A DNA stretch of 64,000 nt. Source: Zeus faber. Lineage: Eukaryota > Chordata > Actinopteri > Zeiformes > Zeidae. Shown here one piece after another: positions 1 to 22,740 of this stretch; the stretch's first letter is position 1, and the number at the start of each line of letters is the position of its first letter. The translations under genes were made by a program, and so were the position numbers. The notes beneath the pieces were generated by a model. That model was given only the letters and a program-made list of their open reading frames with translations, was not told where the DNA came from and searched no databases. The stretch is from contig OY482853.1 in NCBI GenBank assembly GCA_960531495.1, positions 24,023,822 to 24,087,821 of the forward strand. Reading direction: 5' to 3'.

Positions 1-390
1 AACAGGGACGGGGGTCAAATTAAACATTTGGAGGGAAAATACAATTGAGCCAACAGGGGTCAGTGGAGTTGCATTAAAATTATAATTAAGATCAAGTTTG
101 AAATGAGATCAAATGTGTGATAAAAGTAGATGATTACAGTGAAAATGAGTTTTAACTCAAGTCCCTCTGAGAAACATACAGTATGTGTTTTTGGGACATA
201 TGGGACCAGGAAATCATTCTAAAGTAGGTTTCTCAATCTCTACGTGTGCTGACTCGCAAATTTCTTGCAAATTTCCCCGTTGTGGGACTGATAAAAATAA
301 ATAGTAAACGGGATAAAACTGAATTTGACACTGGGCATGGTGGTTTAGATAAAGGGAATCCAATCTGGAATGAATAAAGTGCATCCTCAC
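1..390. other. map4k1 intron at left edge
   Basis: This lies downstream, in transcription order, of the last readable map4k1 exon. I see no coding sequence and no recognisable repeat. The gene continues beyond base 1. Confidence 0.5.
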
Positions 391-12487
<12,097 letters not shown>

Positions 12488-12512
12488 CCTGAGAGCGGTC
12501 ACACGGGCATGT

Positions 12513-12543
<31 letters not shown>

Positions 12544-12569
12544 CCTCGCGCACACACACACACGCACAC

Positions 12570-12608
<39 letters not shown>

Positions 12609-12960
12609 AGTACCAACACTCTTCAACACGGCCTTTGTACAGTATGTACAAGGCCACAGGACAGTCTCTCTCCACACACTCGCTCTCGCAGTCGCTCTCT
12701 GCTCAGTCACTAAGAGGAAGAAGAATCTCTTTCTCTTTTGTTTGATGTCTAACCTGATCTGTGGCTCCCACACCTCCCTCCGCCTTCCTCCGCCCCTCAC
12801 ACAACCTCCTCTGTCCTCAACGTGAGATACAAGCAGTAGCCAGAGGTGGTTTTCTTTGGATTTGTGATGAAGTTGACAAATATTTTTAGGCCATTTTATA
12901 TGGGGGTGGGGGGCAGTGTGTCACATCATTTTATAAGTTTTTGGGGCTTTCCACTCGGCT

Positions 12961-13030
<70 letters not shown>

Positions 13031-13140
13031 TATTGACATAAGCAAGGCGTGGTCGGAGGTAATACTTGGTAGTAAGGCAGTAGTAATAGTCACTTTAAAT
13101 TACAAAGTTACGTAATTTTGTGATTCTTGAATAAAAAAAC
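12488..13140. other. map4k1 5' flank
   Basis: Upstream of map4k1 there are two dinucleotide arrays (12513-12606 and 12964-13026) and otherwise unremarkable sequence. I cannot place a transcription start, TATA box or 5' untranslated exon with confidence. Confidence 0.4.
12513..12606. repeat. (CA)n microsatellite just upstream of map4k1 start
   Basis: A compound CA array with CG interruptions, beginning about 25 bp upstream of the chosen map4k1 ATG (gene on the minus strand). It therefore lies in the 5' leader or an upstream intron. Confidence 0.9.
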
Positions 13141-15817
13141 ACCTAATGACCAGCCCTGAAGCTTCATTTGACAAAGTGGTAGCGGATGCACCCTTTGAAA
13201 TCTTGATCCGTGGATGTTTACTTTTAAAAACTTCAGACTTATCTGATCGATCTTACTGCACAGTCCCGGGGGAGGAAGGGTGCGACCAAGCCTTTGAAAG
13301 GAAGAACCCCAAATACCAGGACCTTTTGCATGACTGCAGAGAGAAAGGATGGCAGGCATGGCTGTTCCCAGTCGAGGCTGGCTGCAGAGGATTCCCTGCC
13401 AAGCCAGTATGGAGGATGCTCACAGCCATTGGAGCCAGTGCTGGTTATGGAACAGTAGAGAGGAGTCAAGCTGGAAGCCAGGAGGGGGAGATGTGCAGTA
13501 TTTTGGCCACCACTGCTGACCTGCCAACGGGAGGGTTTTACGGTTCAGGGTTGACAACATCCAATGAATGCTGGACACCTTCTGACGACATCAACTCCTC
13601 TTTGCCAAGGCTACATTCCCCAAAGGTGTATGAAGGGGAAGCATTTTTTTTAGAAGTAATTATTCTCATGAATCGCTGGGCAGGCAGTGACTTCCAGGAA
13701 AGTCTGGATGGCAACCAAGGAAGTTTGGTGACTCTGGAAAGACGGATGATCTCCAGGAAAGACTGACACGGGTGTATGAGGCCAGCAACCTTATACACAG
13801 CAATCCAAAGACGGCACCAACCAAGCTATGGAAAGTAATAAATTGGATGTAAAAGTATCACTGGAAAAAGACCTGTAAGAACACAAAAGAGCTTAAAATA
13901 CCACCAAGCCAGGACCAAGTGTGGAAAAGAGTGGTCACAGAAGCAGCGTACGGCAGTAGCACCTGGTGAGATGCAGGAGAACTCCAGGAAGGAAGCTCCC
14001 CACAGCACTGGAGATCTCTCAGTACATGTGTCACCTCAAGCCCTCAGGAGGGACCCACCCGATACCACCCCGGAGAGCCAGGCCCATCCTGCTAGAGAAC
14101 GAATCAAATTATCCAAGATGAGAGACACCAAGGAATGGCACCAACTCGACCAAGACCTCAGCAAAATGTTAGAAGCCCCACAAGCAGGGGCAGCTGAGTG
14201 AAAAGTCAATGCCCTCACAACAATAACATACAATCTGGCAAGAGAGCATTTCCGAACGGAGGACAAGAAGGTTCACACCAAAACCCAAGCCCAAGCCGTA
14301 TACCCCAGATGCTCCATCAGAGGCTGTGGAAGTTGTTCCGGAGGATCTGGGCACCATTCCATCATGCTGGAAGAAGGCGGAGGGCTGCCTTGTGCCAAAG
14401 GAAGAGAACTCCTCCACCATCTGCAAATTCAGAACAATCTCACTGTGGGAGTCTCTGCCCACAAGTACGGGTTTTGGGAGAGAGATGGACTCTTTCTGGC
14501 CGTGGATTGCCGATATGGCGAGAGTTTATTATTTAAACTGTTTAACAAAAACGCTCGCTGGTCAACAGGATGAATGATAAACAATATGGCTCCTGGTCGG
14601 CTGACGAGCCTGTGCGCCGATCCCTCTGTGCAAGATAGACAAACATCAAGAAAGCTCCCTGCCCCGGATCGGACCAATTAGTGCCGCACGGGCGCTGATT
14701 CAGCCGATTTGGGGCAGCTGGGCGGTCGCGGGGAAGGAAGCCATGCGGCCGTCTGCAGCCGCAGCTCAACCACTCCCCTTGGTCCACCACACCCACTTCC
14801 AAGTGTGGAAGGCAAAACATTCTTTTCAGTACTGGCTCAAAGGATGACCTCATACCTGACCGAGGACGGATACACCGACCCCTCTATCCAGAAAGGTGGG
14901 ATCCTCTGCTTCTCTGGATGTCTGGAACACACCGTAGTTCTCAGTCAGATGATCCAGGAGGCCAAAGCAAGCAAAGGCGACTTGACGGTGGTCTGGCTAG
15001 ATTTGGCCAATGCGTGCGGTCATTCCATGCAGCATTAGACCACTAGCACATTCCTCTGCACATCAAAAGGATTGGTCACCAGCTGCTTTGGAGGCCTCCA
15101 GCTACCGTTCAAAACAGCCCAGTTTACAACCTCAGTGGCAAGACCTGGAAAAGGGAATCGTAACTGGCTGCACAATCGCCCCCATCCTCTGCATCATGGG
15201 AATGAACCTCCTCATAACAGCTGCTGACCAAGACTGGAATTGAGCATCCGACAACCCCCAATAAGAGGTTTCATGGACAATTTCAATGCGACAACCACAA
15301 CCCATGTGGAGGCGAGGTGGGCACTAATAGTGCTTTTCCACATGGCAACATGGGCCAGGATGAAGTTCAAGCCAAATAAATCCAGGAGTATGGTGATCAG
15401 AAAAGGCAAACCGGTTCAAGCTGCAAGTGCAGGGAGAGGTTATTCCATGGATAGAGAAGAATCCAAGCGGTTTGATAATCAACTTACCAAGGCATGGCTC
15501 TACCAACACGGACTGCTGCCGAGACTCATGTGGCTGTTGACAGTGTGGAAGGAGTGGAGAGGAGGATCAACAAGTACCTCCGGAGGTGGCTGGGAATCCC
15601 ACCAAGCTTCACTTCAGTAGGCCTCTACATTGGATCAGGACAGCTCCAAATGCCTGTGTCCCCCGTGTTCAGACCAGTCAGACATGCCGTCAGCTCTGTG
15701 GCACAGGCTGAAAGCATGTTGAAGCTACGTGACATCATTGGAATTCCATGCACAGGAAGACTGGGTCTCAGAACTTCCCATTTCCAGCAATGGGAGGAAG
15801 GCGGACGTCAAGGCGCT

Positions 15818-18800
15818 CCGGTTTCTTTCTTACTCTTTAGTATTTTTTTCCTTTTTTTATCACAATGTTCGCCAGAAAAACATCAACAATTAACTCATAC
15901 GGCCGCGATGCACTCATGGATATAAAAATTTCCCTAAACGAACAACTTTGGGACTTTTTATCCGTGGGAGCAGAGTGGCCGGCGGAAATCCTACGCGGGA
16001 ACACTCGCAACAACAACAAAAATGGAGTCGCTGTTCCACGAGCCGGCCCACGGAGGAAGCACCGAGGTAAACGAGGCGGCATTCGGGTCAGAATGAGGAC
16101 GCAACCTTACCGTCCACTTCTGCCAAGCATCCTTCTTGCCAACGTCCAGTCCCTGGAGAACAAGATGGATGAACTTCGAGCGAGGATTCAATTCCAGCGT
16201 GACACGAGGAACTGCTGCGTCCTCTGTCTGACGGAAACATGGCTGAACCCACTGGTGCCGGATGAAGCCATACGTCCAGCCGAAGCCTTCTCCGTGTTCC
16301 GCGGCGACAGAACGGCAGAGTCGGGGAAATCCAAAGGTGGAGGCGTCTGCCTAATGGTAAACAACCGCTGGTGTAACGCCAACAACACCAAATTCCTCTC
16401 CCATTCCTGCTCGCTGAACCTGGAACAGCTGACCATACTATGCCGTCCATTTTATCTCCCCCGGGAATTCAGCACGGTCATCATTACAGCCGTTTATATC
16501 CCACCGCAAGCGGACACCGACGCAGCTCTGTCGGTTCTGCACGATGTGTTGTGCGGATTTCAGAACAGACATCCCGATGCGGCTGTGGTGGTGACTGGGG
16601 ACTTTAACAGGGCCAACCTGAAAAAAGTTCTGCCGAATTTCCACCAACACATGACGTGTGCCACCAGGGGAGACAGAACTCTGGACCATTGTTACACTCC
16701 TTACAAGAACGGATACAAGCCCGTGTCGCTCCCTGCTTTCGGGAAATCAGATCACGCCGCGATCTCGCTGCTTCCTGTTTACAGGCCTCTGATCGCGCGG
16801 GATCTGGTGATGACGAGGGAAGTGGAGCGGTGGACGGACCAATCAGAGGCTGCGCTTCAGGACGCTCTGACTGACGTAGACTGGGACATGTTCCGAGCGA
16901 GTTCAAGTGACGTCAGCGAGTTTACGGAGGTTGTAGTGAGTTTTGTGGCTACGCTCGCGGATGAAATCGTTCCCACGGTGAAAGTTCGGATATTTCCAAA
17001 CCAGAAACCATGGGTTGATAAATCCATCCGCTGCGCTCTGAATGCTCGCACGGCCGCTTACAACGACGGACTTGTATCTGGCAACATGGACAATTACAAA
17101 GCGGCGTCGTACAATCTGCGGAGGGCGGTGAGGGACGCTAAACGGACGTACAGAGACACCGTGGAGCTGCAGATGGAGCGGGGGGACACCAGACGCTTGT
17201 GGGAGGGGCTGCGAACAATAACAAACTACAAGAGCAGCTCCTCCCCAGCCACGAGTGTGGACGCCTCCCTGGCCAACCAACTGAACTCCTTTTATGCGCG
17301 GTTTGAGTCCGGCAGCAACACCGCTAGCTCGCCGGCTAATTGGAGTTACACCGCTGGGGACGAGCGCGCACTCTCAGTGTCCGTGCAGGAGGTCAGGAGG
17401 GCTTTGATGCGGGTAAACACCAGGAAAGCTGCGGGCCCAGATGGCATATCTGGACGAGTACTGAAGACCTGTGCTAACCAGCTAGCTCCGGTGTTCACCA
17501 CAATATTCAACATCTCCCTGGCTGAATCAGTGGTCCCGTCCTGCTTCAAGAGGTCCACCGTCGTTCCTGTCCCGAAGATCGCCTCTCCAACCTGCCTGAA
17601 TGACTACCGTCCGGTGGCCCTCACCTCGGTGGTCATGAAGTGTTTCGAGAGGCTGATTAAGGATTACATCTGCGCCTCCCTCCCCCGCACCTTGGACCCG
17701 TTGCAGTTCGCGTACCGGCAGAACAGATCCACGGATGACGCGGTCTCTCAGGTACTGCACACCACGCTCACGCACCTGGATGGCCAGAAGGGGGCCTATG
17801 TGAGAATGCTGTTCATTGATTATAGTTCAGCTTTCAACACCATAGTCCCCACCAGACTGGCTGTCAAGTTGTTGGAGCTAGGATTGAATGCTCCGCTGTG
17901 CACCTGGATCCTGGACTTCCTCACAGGCCGCCCCCAGGTGGTCAAGGTGGGGAAGTACATGTCAAGCTCCCTCACCCTGAATACAGGATCCCCCCAGGGC
18001 TGCGTCCTCAGCCCCCTACTGTACTCCCTGTACACACATGACTGTGTGGCCAGGTCCAGCTCCAACACCATCATCAAGTTTGCTGACGACACCGTGGTCG
18101 TGGGCCTGATCACCGACTGCGATGAGAAGGCCTACCGCGAGGAGGTGGCTGACCTGTCACTCTGGTGCCAGGACAACAGCCTCCACCTGAACGTCAACAA
18201 AACCAAGGAGCTGATTGTGGACTTTAGGCGTGGATCACAATCGAGGACGCACGCGATGTTGTGGATTAATGGGACTTCTGTCGATAGGGTGAGCAGCTTC
18301 AGATATCTGGGAGTCCACATCACAGAGGACTTAACATGGACTGTTCATACAGACACTCTGGTGAGAAAGGCGAGGCAGCGTCTCTACCACCTCAGGCAGC
18401 TGAGGAAATTCCGGGTCTCGGTGAGGATCCTCAAGTCCTTCTACTCTGGAGCAGTGGAGAGCATCCTGACAGGCAACATCACTGCCTGGTTTGGGAACTG
18501 TACTGCCCAGGACAGGCGGGCCCTGCAGAGGGTGGTGCGTTCAGCTGAACGTACCACTGGAACTACCCTCCCCCCCTTGCAGGAGTTATACACCAGGAGG
18601 TGTAGTAGCAGAGCCCGTAGGATCATGAAGGATCCTCATCACCCCAACAACGGACTGTTTCAGCTGCTGCGGTCAGGCAAGCGCCTCCGCAGTCACGCAG
18701 CGAGAACAGAGAGACTGAGACGGAGTTTCTTCCCTCAAGCCATCAGAACTGTCAATGCTGACCTCACCAGGGGTCCTAACTGAGCCATGCACTAGGCTCC

Positions 18801-19292
18801 ACTACCTACTGTACTGTATGTAGCATACTGTACCGCATACTGTATCACTGTTCAGGGTTGTTCGTGATGCCGTATTGCTGCGCCGTACTGTTGTATACTG
18901 TGCTGTATTATCCCAAACACTACCTCACACTATTCACATTCACATGCCACTTTAATTCACATGCCACTTTAAATGCACATATCTGTATATACATAGCCAT
19001 ATTCCTTCAACCTATTCCATTTTATTTCAATTTATTTTTTATTGTATTTTATTCTATATATTTTTTATCTTATTCTATAAGTATTCCACTTACTGTATTA
19101 CGTTTTAGGAGTCAGTTAGTCGGTCTATTAGAAAGGAATTTTCTACTTTTTATTTTATTTTATTTTTAGTACTTTTTCCTAGGACTTCTTGTGTGCTATC
19201 ACCGGGTGCGTTGCATTACATTTCACTGCATATATGTATGGAAGTATGTATATGTATGTGACAAATAAAAATCTTGAATCTTGAATCTTGAA
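15818..19292 (+). mobile_element. full-length L2-group LINE
   Basis: The body holds the 972-codon ORF and a 3' untranslated region of about 510 bp. It ends in a conserved stem (ATGTATGTGACAAATAAA) and the short tandem tail ATCTTGA x3 at 19271-19292, the usual end of this family. The 5' boundary is approximate: host-element coding stops making sense near 15818. I see no clear target-site duplication, which is normal for L2. Confidence 0.85.
15865..18783 (+). CDS. L2/CR1-group LINE ORF2: endonuclease-reverse transcriptase, intact
   Basis: One uninterrupted frame of 972 residues. The N-terminal third is an APE-type endonuclease with LANVQSLENK, LTETWL (about residue 122), VVVTGDFN (about 241-248), RTLDHCY and KSDHA (about 293). 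The reverse transcriptase follows: KAAGPDGISGRVLK, NDYRPVALTSVVMK, QFAYRQNRSTDDAV, LFIDYSSAFNTI (about 650), GSPQGCVLSPLLYSLY, and the catalytic box FADD (about 739-742, a YADD variant). The C-terminus has [23 protein letters not shown], as in fish L2 elements. All catalytic motifs are present, so it may be coding-competent. The protein would copy its own RNA at nicked chromosomal sites. It lies inside the R2/NeSL-like remnant and is read in the same direction. Confidence 0.93.
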   Translation: MFARKTSTINSYGRDALMDIKISLNEQLWDFLSVGAEWPAEILRGNTRNNNKNGVAVPRAGPRRKHRGKRGGIRVRMRTQPYRPLLPSILLANVQSLENKMDELRARIQFQRDTRNCCVLCLTETWLNPLVPDEAIRPAEAFSVFRGDRTAESGKSKGGGVCLMVNNRWCNANNTKFLSHSCSLNLEQLTILCRPFYLPREFSTVIITAVYIPPQADTDAALSVLHDVLCGFQNRHPDAAVVVTGDFNRANLKKVLPNFHQHMTCATRGDRTLDHCYTPYKNGYKPVSLPAFGKSDHAAISLLPVYRPLIARDLVMTREVERWTDQSEAALQDALTDVDWDMFRASSSDVSEFTEVVVSFVATLADEIVPTVKVRIFPNQKPWVDKSIRCALNARTAAYNDGLVSGNMDNYKAASYNLRRAVRDAKRTYRDTVELQMERGDTRRLWEGLRTITNYKSSSSPATSVDASLANQLNSFYARFESGSNTASSPANWSYTAGDERALSVSVQEVRRALMRVNTRKAAGPDGISGRVLKTCANQLAPVFTTIFNISLAESVVPSCFKRSTVVPVPKIASPTCLNDYRPVALTSVVMKCFERLIKDYICASLPRTLDPLQFAYRQNRSTDDAVSQVLHTTLTHLDGQKGAYVRMLFIDYSSAFNTIVPTRLAVKLLELGLNAPLCTWILDFLTGRPQVVKVGKYMSSSLTLNTGSPQGCVLSPLLYSLYTHDCVARSSSNTIIKFADDTVVVGLITDCDEKAYREEVADLSLWCQDNSLHLNVNKTKELIVDFRRGSQSRTHAMLWINGTSVDRVSSFRYLGVHITEDLTWTVHTDTLVRKARQRLYHLRQLRKFRVSVRILKSFYSGAVESILTGNITAWFGNCTAQDRRALQRVVRSAERTTGTTLPPLQELYTRRCSSRARRIMKDPHHPNNGLFQLLRSGKRLRSHAARTERLRRSFFPQAIRTVNADLTRGPN

Positions 19293-19699
19293 GAAGAGAG
19301 GAGCCTTGATCCAGGAGGAAGTATGGAACCTGGAAAGGGAAGGACAAAGATCAGGGGCTGTGGAGCTCGATTTCCAGGGAGCCTGGACCAAATGAGACCT
19401 TCCCAAGAGGAGGATCACATCGGCGGATCTATCTATCAATTTGCACAAGTGGGACATGAGAGAAGACCCACTACAGCAGGCCTGGCCAACCCGCGGCTCG
19501 CGAGCCTCATGCGGCTCTTTGGCTGGTTTCATGCGGCTCTTAAGGGGCTTTCACATGACAAGCGTCAAAAAAAAGCGCGGCCATTCATTCCTTATTAGGA
19601 TTATAAAATCGCTATGATATATCACTCGTTTTCCACCGCGGATCACTTCCTCATTTACTCAAAGCGAACAGCAGCAGGAGTCATGTCCCATTAACGCCT

Positions 19700-19827
19700 G
19701 TTTTATTAGTCCTAATGCCGCGTTTACACCAAAAGCGCCGGGGCGGCGCGCCTCCATACAAAGTCAACGTATAGACGCGTTCCAGTCGCCTGGAACGCGT
19801 CTAACGCGGCATTAGGACTAATAAAAC
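19700..19827. repeat. foldback/MITE-like element inside the hAT
   Basis: A perfect 25-bp inverted repeat (19700-19724 and 19803-19827; core CCTAATGCCGCGTT) encloses a GC-rich middle with GCGCCGGGGCGGCGCGCC. The whole is 128 bp and can fold into a long hairpin. It looks like a miniature inverted-repeat element, possibly PIF/Harbinger-like, but I cannot name the family. Confidence 0.7.
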
Positions 19828-19900
19828 ACCAAATAAGATTCGAAAAGCTTTGGAAGTTTATTTTCAACACTATTGACATGGTTAGTAGTCAACATATAAG

Positions 19901-19965
19901 ATGGATCGGCCGGTGAATTGCGTTGCGTATCGGACATCTCTGATGGAGAACTGTGAAGGCTGGAG

Positions 19966-20014
<49 letters not shown>

Positions 20015-20323
20015 GCGACTCGCGAGCTGCAGGAGGAGGACCGACTGAAAGCTGCTTTAAGGGAAGGGACCATTGAGTTCTGGGAAAGTGTGCCAATGGA
20101 AAAATGCCCCAATGTCAAACGGGCTGCGCTTAAGATACTGTAAATGTTTGGGTCAACATACGTCTGCGAGTCTGTGTTTTCTACCCAAAAACATGTGAAA
20201 CCAAAGCATCGATCTGTTCTGACTGACACCCATGTGAAAGAATTGCTTCGAGTGGCAACAACGGAATTCAAGCCACATTTGAAGAGGATTGTTCAAGACA
20301 AGGAATGCCAGAAGTCCCACTAA
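19901..20323 (+). pseudogene. hAT transposase C-terminal fragment
   Basis: Conceptual translation gives ATRELQEEDRLKAALREG, then an in-frame TAA at 20141-20143, then MFGSTYVCESVFSTQKH and LTDTHVKELLRVATTEFKPH, ending at TAA 20321-20323. The FGSTYVCES..FS block is the hallmark of the hAT dimerisation domain, close to the ZBED5/GTF2IRD2-type transposases. A GT array (19966-20013) has expanded inside the frame. With most of the catalytic domain absent and a stop codon present, this is a pseudogene. Confidence 0.82.
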
Positions 20324-20398
20324 GCAACATGCATATTAAGAGAAAAACGCTATTGTTAATTATTATATTTTTGTTTGTGGACTTGGTTGAACTGAGAG

Positions 20399-20725
20399 GT
20401 ATACCGCGGAAACGCAGTACTTTCATTTAGGAGTCCTGGCTCAATGGTAGCGGCTTTGAACTCGAGCTCCGATAGCGGGTTCGATCCTCGTAACCACACA
20501 TTTTCAAAAATGTGGCCAGGGCTCCGGAACACCTAGTCCCCAGGTATATGTGGATGGTCAAAGCATCGGATCGTGTATGATAGGCAAGAGCCAAAGCTGA
20601 TTCTTAAAGGTTAGGGTTTAAGGGACACTATTGAATAAATTGACCCAACATGAAAAAAATACATCCTTATCATTAAACCCGAAGTCCAATTCCCCCCTCT
20701 ATGAATAAATAAACAACAGTACTTT
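20399..20725 (+). mobile_element. tRNA-derived SINE-like insertion inside the hAT
   Basis: The flanking direct repeats TTGAACTGAGAG (20387-20398 and 20726-20737) form a 12-bp target duplication. The head contains a type-2 Pol III promoter: an A-box-like TGGCTCAATGG at 20437-20447 and a B box GGTTCGATCC at 20478-20487. The acceptor stem does not pair, so it is not a working tRNA gene. The tail is not a clean poly-A. The SINE family is unknown to me. Confidence 0.6.
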
Positions 20726-21459
20726 TTGAACTGAGAGTTTGTGTGTGTGATACAGTGCACACAATGTTATATTTTTGTTTGTGGACTTGGTTGAACTGAG
20801 AGTTTGTGTGTGTGAGACAGTGCACACAATGTTAATTGTTGAAAATAACTGGCCTGTGGTCTTAGTACTCCATCCATCCATCCATCTTCAACCGATTATC
20901 CTTAGTCGGGTCGCGGGGACTAGGAGTCAATTTCTGTCATTATCATGTTGGTGTGTGACATTTACAATAAATCTGGCTGAGCAGAGGTCTGTGTGTGTGT
21001 GTGTGTGTGTGAGGAAGGGATGGGGTGATGTTCATGTGTGCCCATGTGTATGATGTGGCTCTTTGCAGTAACACAGTAAAAAAAGTGGCTCTTAGTCTCT
21101 GACTGGTTGGCCACCCCTGCACTACAGTATGCAAGCTTCTCGGGGAGAGGGGCACTGTGGCGCACATCCTGTCAGGGTGCAAAACTGCACTCACCAGAAG
21201 AGATACAGATGACGCCATGACACGGTTCTTTTGACACTCGCTAACACCCCGGAGCAGGAAAGACACAAGAAACACCAAACACATAGGAAACCAACACCAT
21301 TGATCAAGTTTGTGAGGGAGGGAGAAACGCCATCAACCGCAGCAAGAGCAAGAGGAAACAACAACGACCTGCCGATGATCTTCATCCCTTAAACCACCAT
21401 CAAACAAAACAAAATAAAATAAAGAGAAAAAAAGGCGAACAAAAAATAAGAACTATGAA

Positions 21460-21862
21460 GACACTGCTTGTTGCTTGTTCCTGTTGAAGGCTTTGTTGTG
21501 GACAATGTAGAGTATGATGTACAGTCTTTTGAACGACTGTACTGTTCCGCACTGGTTACTTTATCATTTATCATTATACTTCATCATTATATTGTTTCTA
21601 CCTCATTTTGACCATTGATTATGCTGTTTTTATGACTATAGTTCACTTGGTCACTTTACCACATTTTTTGCACATCCCATAGCCACCAGCCATAGTTTTG
21701 ATAACCTTTGCTTAGTCAGTTTTTGACTGTAATGATTCGTTTTATTACCCAAACTTATTGTTTAGAACTTATGTTTGGATATGATACTGCAGGAGTAAAT
21801 GGTGAGTAGGAATTCCTTTGTACTTGTTTAAATTTGGCAGTAAAGAATCTTGAACCTTGATT
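21460..21862 (+). mobile_element. L2-like LINE 3' untranslated fragment
   Basis: AT-rich sequence with TTTTTTGCACATCCC and an ending GGCAGTAAAGAATCTTGAACCTTGA, like the 3' ends of other fish L2 elements. It is 5'-truncated and non-coding. Confidence 0.4.
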
Positions 21863-22296
21863 GATGAAAAATGTTAGAATTTCATTATATAATTATATAA
21901 AAATTATACAAAAATATTATAATTCACTTTGAAAAACGGAAAGTACCTAATTCAATGCAATGCCGATGCCATTAAGTAAATCCAATTGGTGATTTAAAAA
22001 AGGGGGGGGGGGGGGGGCTTTCAATAAGGATTTATTTTGACTTTTTACTTCATTAGTTCTAATCATATCTTCACATCACATTGCAATCCTGCCTTTAGGG
22101 CACTGAAACTTAACAACCTACACTTTCCTGTCTACCCGGTGGCTAGTAAACACAAATTTCATAGGTCAATTAACCACAGCCACCTCATCAAATCTGTAAT
22201 GATAACACTGTTGACGTTTATGTCTGGCAATATCATTAACGGACCTAAACTAATTCGCCTGCGCATTAATAAAGGTTATACTCTGTGCATTACTCT
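21863..22296. other. intergenic, no gene seen
   Basis: AT-rich sequence between the transposon nest and the next LINE fragments. It contains a 16-base G run near 22002-22017. No coding sequence is supported. Confidence 0.4.
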
Positions 22297-22740
22297 TTTC
22301 AGGATTCAAGTTTCTTTATTTGTCAGATACATCATTACGGATCAAGTATGAATCAAAATCAGAATCTGAATTATTTTACTTTGCAAAGTATATGTGCACA
22401 TACAGGAAGGTGACTCGGTGAGGTTGGTGCAGTTAAATGATGAGAGGGTTCTGTGTCTGCAAAGGCAGGTCGAGTCATCAAAAATAGGAACTGATTGAGA
22501 GGAGATTTGTGTCAAAGTGTCAAAGTGTCAAAGTGAACATTATTGTCATTCAGACCATAAAACAAGGAGTGACCAGCAGAACAGAATTGCCTTTCTCCAG
22601 GCTCAATGTGCAAATATAGACATAAAAGGCAAATACATTAAGCACAACAACAAATGGACATAATAGACAGACAACACTATATGTATAGACCTGAAGACAT
22701 TTCAGAGTGGTGGGATTATTGCACAGTAATTTAAACTTGA
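22297..22740 (-). mobile_element. two L2-like LINE 3' ends, minus strand
   Basis: The first begins GATTCAAGTTTCTTTATTTGTC, the reverse complement of an L2 tail (22300-22330). The second begins with a GTCAAA tandem tail at 22509-22533, followed by TTATTGTCATTCAGACCATA. Both are short, 5'-truncated remnants. Confidence 0.45.

Larger units (their letters stand above)
19477..21119 (+). mobile_element. hAT DNA transposon with 8-bp target duplication
   Basis: It starts CAGGCCTGGCCAACC and ends with the reverse complement of CAGGGGTGGCCAACC. It is flanked on both sides by CACTACAG (19469-19476 and 21120-21127), the 8-bp duplication typical of hAT. The host R2/NeSL-like sequence resumes right after the second copy. 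The interior holds a decayed transposase C-terminus, a foldback element, a GT array, a SINE-like insertion and a CATC-type repeat fragment. It is defective. Confidence 0.9.
13141..21393 (+). mobile_element. decayed R2/NeSL-like LINE, split by later insertions
   Basis: Remnants of a non-LTR retrotransposon with C-terminal zinc knuckle and restriction-like endonuclease. Pieces: 13141-13560 carries the endonuclease tail (AFERKNPKYQDLLHDC, then GWQAWLFPVEAGCRGF). About 13740-15820 carries the N-terminal and RT region (SVEGKTFFSVLAQRM, GDLTVVWLDLANA, RQPPIRGFMDN, ARMKFKPNKSRSMVIRKG, LYQHGLLPRLMW). 19293-19476 carries the pre-knuckle region (EEVWNLER, TKWDLPKRRIT). 21128-21393 carries the knuckle (GTVAHILSGCKTAL) and INFVREGE. 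There are many stops and frameshifts, and the RT box expected as FMDD reads FMDN, so it is inactive. The clade is inferred from remembered family sequences; R2-like versus NeSL-like is not resolved. Confidence 0.72.

Noticed and set aside
20431..20500. Functional tRNA gene
   Set aside because: A and B boxes are present but the acceptor stem does not pair; it is the head of a SINE-like insertion.
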